The position numbers and the translations under genes are program-made. Of a stretch of DNA of 64,000 nucleotides, positions 1 through 13,836 are shown piece after piece. The notes under the pieces are model-generated. The model made no database searches and was not told the origin of the DNA. It was given only the letters and a program-made list of their open reading frames with translations. The stretch's first letter is position 1, and the number at the start of each line of letters is the position of its first letter. This DNA is from Tubulanus polymorphus (lineage: Eukaryota > Nemertea > Palaeonemertea > Tubulaniformes > Tubulanidae). Location: NCBI RefSeq assembly GCF_964204645.1, contig NC_134026.1, positions 28,476,650 through 28,540,649 of the forward strand. The letters run 5' to 3'.

Positions 1-21
1 TATATGTTTATATGGTACCTT

Positions 22-43
22 GGAGTAATCATTTGATTACTCC
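22..43. repeat. Perfect 10-bp hairpin, related to one at 41258
   Basis: GGAGTAATCA and TGATTACTCC form a perfect 10-bp stem around a two-base loop. The flank TACCT precedes it. The same TTGGAGTAATCAT core recurs as a hairpin at 41258-41291, so this looks like a dispersed foldback fragment rather than a regulatory site. No transcription unit can be tied to it. Confidence 0.5.
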
Positions 44-3000
44 CAGATGGCACTAAGGACAACGAGGTACTACATGTATAAAACAATAAATTTGTGTTTA
101 CTCTCGTAACGATTATGTGTACTTTTTGCAATTCTTTTGAAGAATGACTGAAAACAAGAAAACTAATGTGAGAGTATATTTACGCTTTAAAAAAATGAGA
201 TATACAATGTATTGCTTAATATATTGTCGATAATGAATGAGATAATCAAGGATAAAAGTTAATTTGAATTCGAAAACATCGACGATTGAATTGACTAGCA
301 ACCAGTCTAGTCACAATATTGATGACGTATAGTGTACATCCGCTCAAAAATAGTCATCAAATCATTGTACTGAATGACAAAATAAACGCCAATATTCACA
401 ATTGTTATTTTCAAGTGCAAAAATTGATGCCGTAGTGCACATCGACTCATACAGTACCCCAAATAACGCATTGTAATAAGCGATGTATAAAAACATCATC
501 GTAACGGTTTTTACGGCCAGAAAGATGTATCGGTTTTATAATGATGACAAGTATTAGCTTAACATCTGATTAAGAATCGTTTGAAATTGAAATTTCATTC
601 GTTCATTCGAAATACTCCTATTCAACTAGATAGTAAATTAACACACTGAGTTAGAAAATGTCTTTTATCTGGATTAAGTAGTCGCACAAGTTTCAAACCG
701 GTTTGAATGATTACACATCGTCGAATACACCATGAACAAAATACTGGCTAAAATATCTCCTTTTTCAGCGAAAAATAATAAGTATGTAAAGTGTGATATT
801 ATTGCCTTATGCCACATAGCCTCCTATGTTTACTATAACTACTTTCACAGAGAGGATAGAAAATACGACAATATTTCAATCACGTAATTCAATCCATCAA
901 TATTCAAATGCGCCATCTGAGAAAATAGCCACCAGTACATCATTTTCACGATAATACGTTTTCATATTTAACATTCAATTTGATACATTTTAACTAGAGT
1001 TTGATAATTACGTATCAATTACACAAAAAACAACATAAAGTCCATCGAAATCATATATAGATATATGGACTTCGACTAAAACAAACAAAAATAAGAAAAG
1101 TAAAAAAAATGATAATTTTTGTTTGCGACATTATACGGAAGACACGCGTTGTCTATCGGTCGTGGTTTGTTCGTTTCGAACCCGGTCGTCTCTATACGCC
1201 AGATCGTGTCCTCGACGTTTAACGAGTCACGATCTTAAATAAGTGTACCGAGAGACAATTAATGAAACTCTTAGATAAGATGTAATCAATTAGTTAATCA
1301 TATCCTCACTTGATCATTTCTATTTGATAGATTAGATATAGCTTTAGAGTTATTAGAGTTATGCTCCGTTGTTGAATGTCCTCAGATGCTGAATATATAT
1401 TTCATATCAATGTTGTTAATGATAATGAATCATATATGAATCGTATTTCAACCCTTCATTTGTCTCGTACATTTGTTGCCAATTTGTTGATTTACTGTTC
1501 CAAATATTGCTGCATGTTAAGTACTGGTTTACAAATGAAGCTACAGAGAGCGCTGTTTATATCGGTAGACAACTCGTCAGTACTGATCCTACTCGCGATT
1601 ACCTCCAGACGAACACGGCCGTGTTTATCGGATACGATCTTATCTTCGAAAAACTGTCGTAAGTTAGATATTTTTCCAAATGAAGATCTGTCTTCAGTTC
1701 ATTATTTATGTATGTGGTGTCATTTTAACCTAGAAAAGAATTTCCAAAATCTGCTGCATCCACTTTTCACTTCACGTTGACTGATGTTAAAATGCCGCCA
1801 CTGGCTCATGTCATAAAGTCTTGTTATTGTGAACAGATATTTCAAAGAATAGTAATTTTTCATTTCGATATTGCATTCGTTTGTGTTAATGTCTGAAGAA
1901 TTCATGACAACCTTGGATATCCATCTAGTAATAAATAGGAAAATACGATATCTGTACAATGAACAATAACATAAGTACAAACTAACTTTATTGATACAAT
2001 CCACGAAAAAGAAATTTGGTGGTTGCGCTTAATTTTCACCCGGACAATGCTAAGATATTTAAAGTGAAAGTTTCAATATCAGATCAGAAACCAGGAAAAA
2101 CAAAAGGCGAGCGGAGCTGGTAATATCGTACGATGAAAAAAGGGGTTAATTCGGTGTAAATGTTCAATTTACTTTTATGTATCCAAAGGAGGCGGGAGAC
2201 CACTGTCACCCGAAACACTTATGTAGCATTACATCCGTTAATCTTGGCTGCTAATTGACACTGTCTGCATGAAGGTCAGTTGCCAACTAACGAGAATTGG
2301 TAACAAGTCTGTATGACACGTTCATAAATCGAGTGATAAGTTGGAAGGATAGATTGCAATTTCTGTCCTTAGCCATTCAATAATGAATGATTTCATATGT
2401 TAGAACACACACAATCATCTAAATCTGTTTAAATAGTTATTTCTAGCGCTAGCATTTTTTATGCAAACGTAAAATACTTAAACTTGTCTGTTTGAGATAT
2501 TCGAAGAGGACTTCGAAACGACAGGGTAAATATGAACTTTCTCATTATGGAAAGTAGTTTAAGTATGATTCCAGTAAATGAAAGTCCACGTACTATGTAG
2601 AATAAGAGCACTCTTTGACAATACCCCAGTTACATGTACTGCGTTCTCTCACGGTCCTACACACATCGATCAAATATCAGAAAAGTCCCTCTTTAATTTT
2701 AAAAGACACTCGTTGATAACAATGAGTCTACAACAACGTGCTGCTTTTGACCTGTTTATATGATCTCTCATAAATATTTGAGTGGTGAATATTCAATGTA
2801 CAATAATAGCTCGCGAGAATTGATGCGGGGTGTTTTCTCGCGTTTCTTCTACAGTTGCTTTCAAGACGAAAAATCATTTACTTGATTACGTTGGCTTTTT
2901 CGCGATATTGAACGTTGTCAGGCGAGTCAATGTAAATATGGACGAAACCAATCAAGAAGGCAACGCATCGCACACCTTGTAGTACATGAAGCGTTGTCGC

Positions 3001-6000
3001 CTCATTCCTCCCTAGATTTAATCAAACTACATTCCTCTTTCGTCGTTTGTTGACGGTATGTGGGTATTACATAGCAACAATTCATATTCAGGACAAGACG
3101 GACCAATTCCAATCACGGGGTAAATGTAGACACTGGTTATGTCGGGACATACTTACTGTTTTTCTTGAATTATTACCTGTAAGTAATAGTGCGCTGATAC
3201 CGGATAAACACACCCACAGTATCTGTCTGAAATTAGGGAATATGCGAGGAAGTCGCATTATGACGAAGACGAGCAGAGACTAAAAGACATTGACAGTGAA
3301 ACGTGAGCGAGAGATTTGGGTTCGAGACTTATTACGAATCGCAGCATTGAAGGAACCTTACCGATAATGATGTACGGCGGAAAAGACGTCAGAAGGAAAA
3401 AATAGGCCAGCAATTACGCAGAAGATTGGAAAGAGCCCCTGCGGGTAAAGATTCAATCACACGCGAATGTCGGTGCCTTGGGAACAGTCTTTCACAAGTT
3501 GCTTACGTGAAGAAAGGCACAAGCGAGCATATCTCTGGCAAACGTCATGTTGAAATGTATTCTGAAGTTTAATAAGAAACATAAAATTTCTTGCTTGTCT
3601 CAGACATCGGCGTCGTGTTTCACGGCAAGCGTGCAGAGCTCGCAGTTCCTCGGTGACTTTGACTACAACAGTTTTATTTCTATTCGTGAAATCCACAATT
3701 ATAGGTGCACAAAGCTCCGTGCAAATTCCCCGTGCTTTACAGTCGGAGCCCGAGTTATTTACTTGTAATCTGATGAAGTTCCCGTCGAAGATTTTCTTCC
3801 GCAGACATCTTTTATTTGTTTGATCACGGGGCGAAGCTCTGTAAACCAATCCCTAGAATGGTTTTTATGTGGGAGTACGTAGTTACCTTTAAAGCTACCA
3901 ATCTGAGAAATGTAACAATAAGACGTAAAGCCTCTATCCGTAAACAACTAATGCTAGACAATCCCCATCTAACCATGTAAGAAAATTATGAATAAATTTG
4001 TTTTGATATTCCGCGTCTTGTTTCTGGAATGTATGAAAATCGAATCAAGTAACATGAGGTATGGGAATCGCGTCTTCTCCGGTGAAGCATGATAAAAGAT
4101 ACCGTTGTATTGAATTTGTAACAGACGAAGAAGGTTCTTATTTATCTGTAGGTGCGCGCAACTTCTCTACGTGAGAAAATCTTTCAATAATTTATCGAAT
4201 TTCGCATTTCTTCTATTGTTCACATATGAAGATTCGGTGCGAGAGCCAGCTCTCCGATATCAAAGTCTGCATGTGCAAAGGTAGGAGTTATAATCACTTT
4301 GATACTGACAAACGAAAAAATCATCTTCACCACATTGAAGAATCGAAATGGTAAATTCTCGTCCAACCAGATCAAAGAACTTCCAAACAACGTCCGTCGT
4401 TTCCATGACATCTTTCAATTTTCCCCCAATGAGCACAGTAAAGTCATCCCATCGGCTCGGACTAATGCAACTAGGCAAAGAGCATATATTACTTCACTCT
4501 GTTCTGTTTAGTTTCATCAAACTGCGCGTCTATCTATTTAGTTGTTACTTGTTACCTGTGCACAGCAATATAAACAAGCATTTGTACCTGTTTTATCATC
4601 GCACAAGCAGTTCTTTTTATTAATGTATAGCTCTCTTAAAAAGATAGATATCAAATATTCACTGCATAGAATTTCAACATACTCGGTACTAGCGTGTGTA
4701 CTTATCCCACACAAACAAGTCTCTCGACCTTGCTACGGTTTCTGATGGAAATGACAGAAGTGTTTTAAACCGAATATTCTTGGCTAGACGTAACAAATGT
4801 CTTTGTGTTACAAATTTAATTGAACATTTGAACGGTATGAATTGACTCTGAAGCGTCATCTCGGTATTTAAAAGTTTTCGATGGACTTTTTCTCAAAGTT
4901 GACGTGCATCTCATCGCTAGATGAGCCCCTTCTCTGGAAATACTCGTATTTTTACGAGTTCTCGGGTTGAAACTCCTTCAATCAAAATTCTCTGTGTAGG
5001 TTCTTGTGCGAACGTGATGCGACAACAAACTGTATTGATTTGAAAGTCGCGTTACTAAAGACAATTTGTCAAAGTAAATATTTGATGAGTAGAATCTGTA
5101 AAATCAGCTGTGCAAGTAACTAGGAGAAAATAATTAGATTTCTACGCTTCGAACGTCATGTGACGCTGCTTGAGATGATTTCGCGGTTGTTCGGATATGT
5201 ATATAGTTTAGATCTGAAAGATCGTTATACTTTGAATTCCTATCGGGGAAGTACGATTTTTGTATTGATCAAAGAACTTTGCCACTCAACTCCTGCTTCG
5301 AGATCTAATAACCTCTTTTGTCAAGACTTTATACACGAACTGTTTTTGACTGACATAAGAGTATGGAGCGCTTGAGAAATCCCAGTTAACCGGGCATATC
5401 ACACAGTCCCAACACGTATTCACGTTAGAAAATAACGGTTGTCGATTGATAGGTACCGGTAGAGATCTGACGGCAACGGCTCATTTGCGCCTGTCCAGAC
5501 CAGTCAATTTTAGTCCGATTTCCTGGTTACAGAATTGCTTGGTAATTTGCTGTGCTGATCTTCTTTGCCATATATCGTGGTTGATGATGCGAATAGTTTG
5601 TTCTATAAGTTAATCAATCATATCGGGACACAGGGTAAACAGGCGGTATGGTCTCATTCCACACTTTCGTCGCGTATTGAATGATGAGAAAATCGAATGT
5701 CGTCGCTATTGAGTTTGACTCCTTAGAAGAAATAGGTCTTACGCGTGGATCGCGTCTCAGTGTCAATGTTCGGTTGGTTATCGCCAGTCTAGAGTAGAAC
5801 TTCATTTTTCATTTCTATCCGTAATTATGTAATTTTTATCTCTTTGGCCATTAATCGGCCTTTTGGGCGTATATCAGATTGTCGTATGTTTCCATCTTGT
5901 CGATACAAGGACTAAAGACAAACCTTCTTTGTGTCTAAGACGTTGTATGTGCAATACAGACTGCGACATTTTCGTCAATTTCTGTCCGAAATGTGCGCAG

Positions 6001-9000
6001 CTGAAGGATGGTGTACAACCGTTCTTTTATTACTCTTCCGAGACCGATAATTGTTCAGTGTAAGACCATAATAGGTCCTAGCTTCGTTAAGGTTTGCTGC
6101 GTTGGCGAATGTTTTCTTTTCTCCACGGAAATAACGTGGTTATTACGAGGAGGTAGGAAGCCGAGAAAATATATTCGTCTCCAGACACGGACTGACACGA
6201 CCACTGTCACCTGCCATTGGCATGTTGGGAAATTATATGCAGTCTTTCAGCCTTATACACAAGTGCGGTACATAAAGTTACAGTTTCGAAGGATGGCTAG
6301 GTATATAACCTAGAGCATAAAAATGTATGCAATCTATCTAACCTGAACGAGTGGATCATTTCAATTAGTCTAATGTTTGTAGCAATAAGTGATTAATTAG
6401 TGACTGGCTTAAGTTATCTATATACTTGCTGCATCAAGATCTACACCATTTCATCGATGATGCGATAAGAACTTCGATTGTAGCAGAAGGCGATTTGAAC
6501 CGACAGACGGGAAACCTATATGATAAAATACAGCAACATCTCCAAACCTTACATTTCGCTTTTAACCGGCGCATATATAGATAATATTTCATAGTATCCT
6601 GAAAACTTTGCATCCTCTTCCTAATCGATGACATAATTGATCTTTGTCGAAGTTAACTTTAACTTCAGGATGTTTCAGGCGCTAGTCATGCCATTCGCGG
6701 TTCAATTAAGACCCCATAGATCAGTGGTAACTCAATAACTCTCCAGTGTCTTCAGGGATATAACCGTATAGCGGAGTATAACATTCCAACAACTCAATCA
6801 TGTTTCTCATTTATCCCTGGATACCGAATTTGAGTTGATCAACGCGTGTTTCAGAAACTGTTGCTTCCCACGAGTTGATGGCTAATTGTACCCAACAGGA
6901 CCGTTTGGATCTTTTAGTCATTCTTCGCTCAGTATATATGTATATATATATCGAGGAATCGAAACTAAATGCTGGTTATGAAAATCTCCTATTTTGAAGC
7001 ATGGACAACGGGTAACTTTGGAGATAACATCGAGGCGTTATTTCCAAAATAAAAAGGAAAATTCTCGATCACAACTCTCAACAAGAAATTCGCTTTCCAC
7101 ACTGAAACTATGATAAACTATGTTCAAATATTGATATTCTGCCACGAGTTATAGATTGCCACATTAAATATATCTGTATTCTCTAAATAGCAGCGATTTC
7201 TGGCCCTTCGGCAATGTAACAACGTCTGCAGAAATAGTATATTAGATTTAATAATTTATGACAACAGTATTTCGAACAATTTATTTCCTCGATTGAATGT
7301 GAACTGATGCGTGCGCGGAGAACTGTATCGGGCGAATTCTCTGAATCGTTTGGTTCAATGAACCTCGTAGAAATCTATGATATGTGATTAGTTTAGTAAA
7401 ATTAATGCAGGAAATCTACTGCTAATCACACACGTATTACTGTGATAAAATGTTTCCATGGTTACATACATGGGAACGAAATCAAAACTAAAATCAGCCT
7501 TGAAAAGATCATAGATTTGTACTTATTTGTGATGGCGACGACGAACGAGAAAAGTTTGCTATGTGACCCTGAAATACCCATCTTACTTGGAAATAGAATA
7601 GCCTATGGAAATATCAAAGATATGCTGCGAAATAGTGAATTACGCGATGTCGGATTGAATCTGAATCTGAGACAGAATCTGAATGATATTATAGTTGAAA
7701 CTGGCGGTACCAAGTGACTTAGTATGACACATTAATGGGTTATTATCTGTAATTCCCAAAACGCGCTATATGATCTAGTCAGGTGAAACACTAACAACTG
7801 CGGGAGAGATCCATCATCAGCGTGGACTTTCCGTTCTTAAACAAACCTGACCGATTTGTGTGTTACGAATCTTAGTTTATCTTGAAATTCTTGCGTAAGT
7901 CTGAGGTCGACAGTGTAACACGTCTAAGCCATTCTTATGGGAATTTCTCGAGTCACAGGTAATCATGCATACAGATGATTCTTTTCCACGAGGGAGCTCA
8001 TCTTCACGGAAATATCGCGATTAAACTTCCGCCCAACACTATTTCACGGATACGACGGAAAAACACGCCGGACGGATAATTAGATTCTTAATTCGATATT
8101 TAGAAATTAAAAGATGCTCCTAAACCAATTCGCTTGGCGTATTAAGAGATTTTGTCGAAGGAAAGGAAGAATGTCACAGCTATCCTGTTAATTAGAAACA
8201 TCATCGAAACGCTATCGGCAACTCTTCAGGGACTCACTGAACACCCAGCGATGAGGAATCTCTTTTTGTCGGAATTAATTATAAATTTACCGACGTGACC
8301 TTATTCAGAACTTTTCGGTACCCGGGGAATAGATATATTTGCGAGGGAACCTTGATGAAATTGGCTGTCATTTTTCTTTTTCCTCTTGTGATTTGGATTG
8401 AATATTTCATTAGAATACAACATGAATTTACGCACTACACACACATTATCATCAGCATTAAAACCCTGAATACTGAATAGTGTAGAACAAAGGTGACATT
8501 CAATACTAGTCAACGTTTACACATTTGAAAAAGGTATAGGCAGATGAGAAATGAATGATATTCATGATTGTTAATTCTCTTTACGCGTAAGAGATGAGTT
8601 TGTATAGATAATGGTGTCAGTCCCGTGTTGGGAATACGATCAATATGTCTCATTCTCTTTCAAATTTGGCTCAGTGTCCGCAGAATAACCGAACTGTACC
8701 ACGATGCACCGAAGGGCGTTTCAAATAACTGTCGGTGGTAATTTCAGTTATTCGATTATTGTGAACAGAGACGAATGGTATCATACGTTTGGATATAGGG
8801 AATGAATTCATTCACATTACTGCGATGGTCGTGAACGCGTTCACCGACTTCGAATGTTGGGTTGATTCAGCTTCGTGATCTGTTTCAGTATTCTTCATTA
8901 TTTCGACAGTTACTTCGTGGTATTTCAGCCCCGTAGACACGATGCAAAATGAACTGCGCATCTTAATTGATTCGATTCCTTATTGCCGCCAACGGCAAGT

Positions 9001-12000
9001 TTAAACTAATTAATTCGATGCGTCGACATCAAAAACTAATCGATGTCAAGATCCACCTAGCACAGGAAGTCACTTGGACGCGAGGTACCAACTGATTGGA
9101 TTGGCGATCGTGTCATCAACGAAATGGACTCAATTTAGTCATTTATACATCGCATATAGATATGTTTTTTTTATGAACTAATTCACGTCCCGGGTCGACA
9201 GCAGATATACAGGGCATCGGTGAAGTAATTTCGTTTGCTTTTATTGAATCTATATCCCGGAAGTTACTCAGAGAATTCAATTCGCAAAGCCATTTTTATA
9301 ATTGGACTGCTTGGGTGGAAATTGGGACAGGAATCTAGTCGAATGCTTTTTATCCAATATTCCATGAAATGTCCGCCCGTATTTGACGCACCCGTATCTC
9401 ACACTGGTGTCCTATAATATCCCTATTTATCGTTTTATTCCTCATACGAAGCTTAGAGTAACCGATTATTTATGAAAATAGCGTTTCATATATCATATAA
9501 AAAGGTCAAGTCTCTTGCTTCCGACGAACGTCATACATTATGCATATACTATGGACAGGAGCCTTAGTCTCCTCGGGGCTGCGGTACATGATTTATAGTC
9601 GTATGGTATAAATTATTAAGTGCTTGCAAACACTGAAAATTTCAATTTAAAAGCGCTCCCCATGTGATATATTAGCTTCAAATAGCTGTAACGACATTGA
9701 AATGAAATCGATTGGATGAATTCGTGAACCGACGTTTCTAATTGAATTCCAAATGAATTAAGCGAATTAGAATGGTCGATTAGAATAATGATACATATTG
9801 AAAATTTCTCAATCAATCCATTATAAAATGTTGCATGAATAGAGTCAAATAGTCCAAATATAGGCAGCGAATATTGCATATCGATGGTCAATCACGTAAT
9901 CCCGATACCTAATCCTAACTTTAGAAGTGTTTAATTTCACTTATCACAAATCCAGCTCTTATCCTGTATAACCTTGGGAGCCCGATGACCTGGCCATCTC
10001 AAAAATCTTGATCAATGATACATAATTGCGTTAACGGATATTCCCGAAGAGACCTGTCATAGTCCTTAACCTAACGTCCCATCTCAGCCCACTGATTCCA
10101 TACAGTTTAGTAATCTTATAAAGTTGATGATTTAACATACTTCAATCGCGTAGATACATCTCGCATATCTTGTAACATGCAACTTCCCCGATCTCAACAT
10201 GCATGAACGCAAATTAGCGCTGCTCTCCTTCTATTTTTAAGTGAACGCCTATCGACGATTTGTTCATTACGTAACTTGTAATGCTAAAGTCATCGCGGCA
10301 AGTCTCCGTCGTCTTCGAGAGCAAAATAAATCTCAAAAACAAATAGAAACAAATGACACCCACGCAGCAAAACGTCATTGCACACGTAACTGATCGTAAA
10401 GAATTCGAAAAAATAGCCGTCATTATTTACACTGCGAACTGTGCATATTCCCGCGTTTAGTTTAACCGTTATCGACGTATAAATTAGTCTATACGTCCAC
10501 GGTTCAACACTGGCCCTTGGGTGTCGATGTTTAATCATGCTAGCCCTAATGGTCACTTACCCACTTTTGTTAGTATCCACAAGCTTCGCATCTCCAGCTA
10601 CAACCATTTTCAATCTATACGAAGCAAGGCTGACTGCAAACCTTTGTTTCAGTTCGATAAAAATAGAAAGAAAATACATGTTGCTTCTGAAGTTTACGCT
10701 CAGATGTGCTGTATTATCCATATATGTGGGAATTCATCTTAAAAAAGAAAAACTAGAACAAATTCTACTTGTTTGCTACAAAGAATTATGTAAAGAAGTG
10801 TCTGCAACTCTGGCGCAATGGGTCATTTACAAAATTCTGATTTGTTAACGAAACAAGATTTTTCGATTCTATTTAAACCTTAATATTTTCGTTATCAAGA
10901 TTTCTCAATATCCATTCTGTTACAAAGGTTAAAGCGCTGAGAAATTGAGGTGTTGATTATCAGCAGCCTATAGTTACTTGGTAATTAACGTTCCAAGATA
11001 TATCGTGAATATATTTGACCGGGTAGGCCAAGAGTTTAAGTTGGTAATTATCAGACGATACAATAGAGGAAGGAGTTTAAAGGTATTTCAGAGAGAAAAT
11101 TCATTCTAAATCATTATCCTTAAGTATGAACAAAACCATTCCATGTGGTAGCGCTTTAACGATCAAATCACCGATATCGCTTTTCATAAACTCCGAGTTA
11201 GCGATCTCCTAACTTATCGATCTAAAATCGTAATCATTTTTGAGGTCGCAGTAACTTTGATCAACTGCGTGATCGTTTATAGATCGATGTCAAATTACGA
11301 GGCGGGCGGTTTTTATGACTTTCATAAATCTTCAAAAATCTAGATAGGATTTAGCTACCGAAATGTTTTACTAGTTTCATTGGACGTTGTTTAGTGAGCC
11401 GAATACATTTTCTACATCCCGATGGTTCATTATCTCTGACAAAATGTCCCGTTTAAAGGTTTTAACGTTCAATTCAGTTCCATTCTAGAATGTTTTTACA
11501 AGTAGTGTTGTAAATTTCCGATCGTCGCATCGAAAATTCGTTTCGCGCACATTAATTAATTGGATATAGTTTATGATTTGGAAATTATTTTCAGACGGAG
11601 CAGAAACCTACGAAGTGAAAATCCCAGCGCCGTGACACTGCATTCATCATATCGTAACGTAAATCAAAAATCGTAAATGTCGGAGAAAAAACCTTTGGGT
11701 ATTCATGCTCTTACATAAGACGATCCTTAGCTAATGGATTTTAGATAATGGCGGTTAATTTATCGGCAACAGATCAAGTCGGATAAAGAGAATATTCCGA
11801 ATATGCAAATAATCCATTTTTTCTGCTGTCTGAAGACGTGCGTACTTCACCATAAATCTATAGATAAGAAATATTGTCTGGATTCTAAATCAGCAATCGT
11901 CCCAAATGGCCGAGGACGATGATCTAGTTCTATTTTTAGTGCAAATTACGAACTGCGAGATTCGAAACAATATTTTGATCGCCGATGAAAGTTGCAAGAG

Positions 12001-13774
12001 TAAACATCACTTTTGATTGGAAGCTGTTTTGATTTTTTTACCACGACCTGCGGAGGCTAATCGGGAATATCAGATCACAATATCGAAAGTACTTTCATCC
12101 GCCAGTTTCCGGCATTATTCACTATAGATTGGAATCAACTGGAAATGTTCCTCGTGACACGATCAGCAATATAACGAATGATCTTTCTAAATAAAGTCTA
12201 TACAAACATCGATATTCGATATTGATTATTGGACTTTAACAAGCATAAATATAAAATAATCGGTTTATTCATTGATTGACTCTAGACGAGACAGAACGAG
12301 TAGGCCTAAGGATATACTGGCATCGCGTATGCATCCACGTCAAGTGACTGAATACTTTCAATTTGATGTTTTATGATACTGAGTGACAGCGGTCTCCGAC
12401 CATGGAACATACTCAATACCAGTGAATTCCAAAACTACTAAACGCCAAGACGCTCGCTTCTATGGTCCCATATTTGCACTGATAACCATTTCAGTCACGC
12501 TTCATTAGACAGAGCGCTTATCGGTAGCTATTTTTATCCACCCGATTCCGAAGTAAATTGTTCTTAATCTATACTCGATATCTACAGTGTAACTGGTGAG
12601 GCGAGGATGCACCGTCGATCATTACTTGGATATCGTCTGCGATAGATAGCCAGGGACAATCTCGACAAGTCAACCATTAAATAGCATTTCATGACATCAT
12701 CGCTGATGAGGTAAAACAGGGTGTATTAATGCGCGTAATGGCGGCTAATTCCATTGACCTCGTGACCTTATCATCTTCAACGTTGACATTGGACCGATTC
12801 AAGGTGAAGGCCGCCTACTGGGAAATGGCTAAGTTATTGGTTGCTCACCTCGAATGCGATGTTCAGTTGATAGCGATATCGACTCCGATGATTCATGATT
12901 CGGTTGAAATCTTTTTTTTTATCGAGATATGAATCTTCTAGTAGGGTATTCGGGTTACATATCAGCCATCCCCTTCAATCCGTGGTCTTAATGTTCGTGG
13001 GAGCATTCGATGAATTTTTCATGTGCAGTACTTTTGGTCGTTAGCGGTTGGATATCGACGAACGTCAAAGAGGATTGTCTGAATTGTCGGCAATTCGTCA
13101 TCTAATCTTCAAAGCAATTAAAATATCGTGACGGATCTATCAGTATTAAAAGGTCAAACTACTACCCTCATAAATTCCTACATATCAATCAATCTCTGAA
13201 TAGTCTAAAACTCCGACACGCCGACGTGGATGCCCTTTCCCTTCGGGACATCATTAACTAATTTTTCTTTAGAAAAACGATCTATACCCATCAGATGATA
13301 GCGCGACAGTTGATAGATCGATTTACAAATCATCAACTCTTGCTAAATAGATAGTATTTTTATGACTGTCGATTCGGTTTTTTCAGCTGTCAGCCTAGTC
13401 GCTTATCTTCGGTAACGATTGTGATCTGGCGCGTTTTCAATCATTCTCAACGAATTCAAACCTTTCATTATACAACCGAATCAGCAGCAATCGTTACAAC
13501 AAATCGCTAAAGATTTAACTCGATTCGTAGAATGGTCCATTCTACCTCGTTCTACCTCATTCCGCCTTCGAATCGATTTTGATTTAATGCCTCAATCCAC
13601 GCCTACTGTACGACATTCGCAGAAGTTAATGATACATTTCTTCATCGGTTGATGGAATTTTATTAAATTATTTAGAAAATTGTATATAAACTGAAAGCTT
13701 TTACGGATATCAATACGTGAATACCGTCACTCTAAATGATACTATTGATGATGTTTCCGAATTGCTTTATCAAA

Positions 13775-13836
13775 CCTCTCCCCCTCTCTCTCCCCATCTC
13801 TCTCTCTCTCTCTCTTTCCTCCCCCTCTCTCCCTCT
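13775..13836 (+). repeat. Polypyrimidine (CT-rich) microsatellite
   Basis: This is a 62-base run of C and T broken by a single A at 13796, with a central (TC)n stretch. It makes a local frame appear proline/serine/leucine-rich, which is an artefact of the repeat. Such tracts mutate by slippage; no splice acceptor follows that leads into a recognisable exon. Confidence 0.85.

Noticed and set aside
1376-2004. 134- and 94-residue frames near 1.4-2.0 kb
   Set aside because: No motif, no splice context, and frame lengths expected by chance in this composition.
3457-3849. 130-residue basic frame on -
   Set aside because: No recognisable domain; overlapping frames on the other strand are equally open.
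5863-6063. Cysteine-rich 66-residue frame on +
   Set aside because: Cysteine spacing matches no toxin, zinc-finger or secreted-domain pattern I know, there is no ATG start, and no neighbouring exon is visible.
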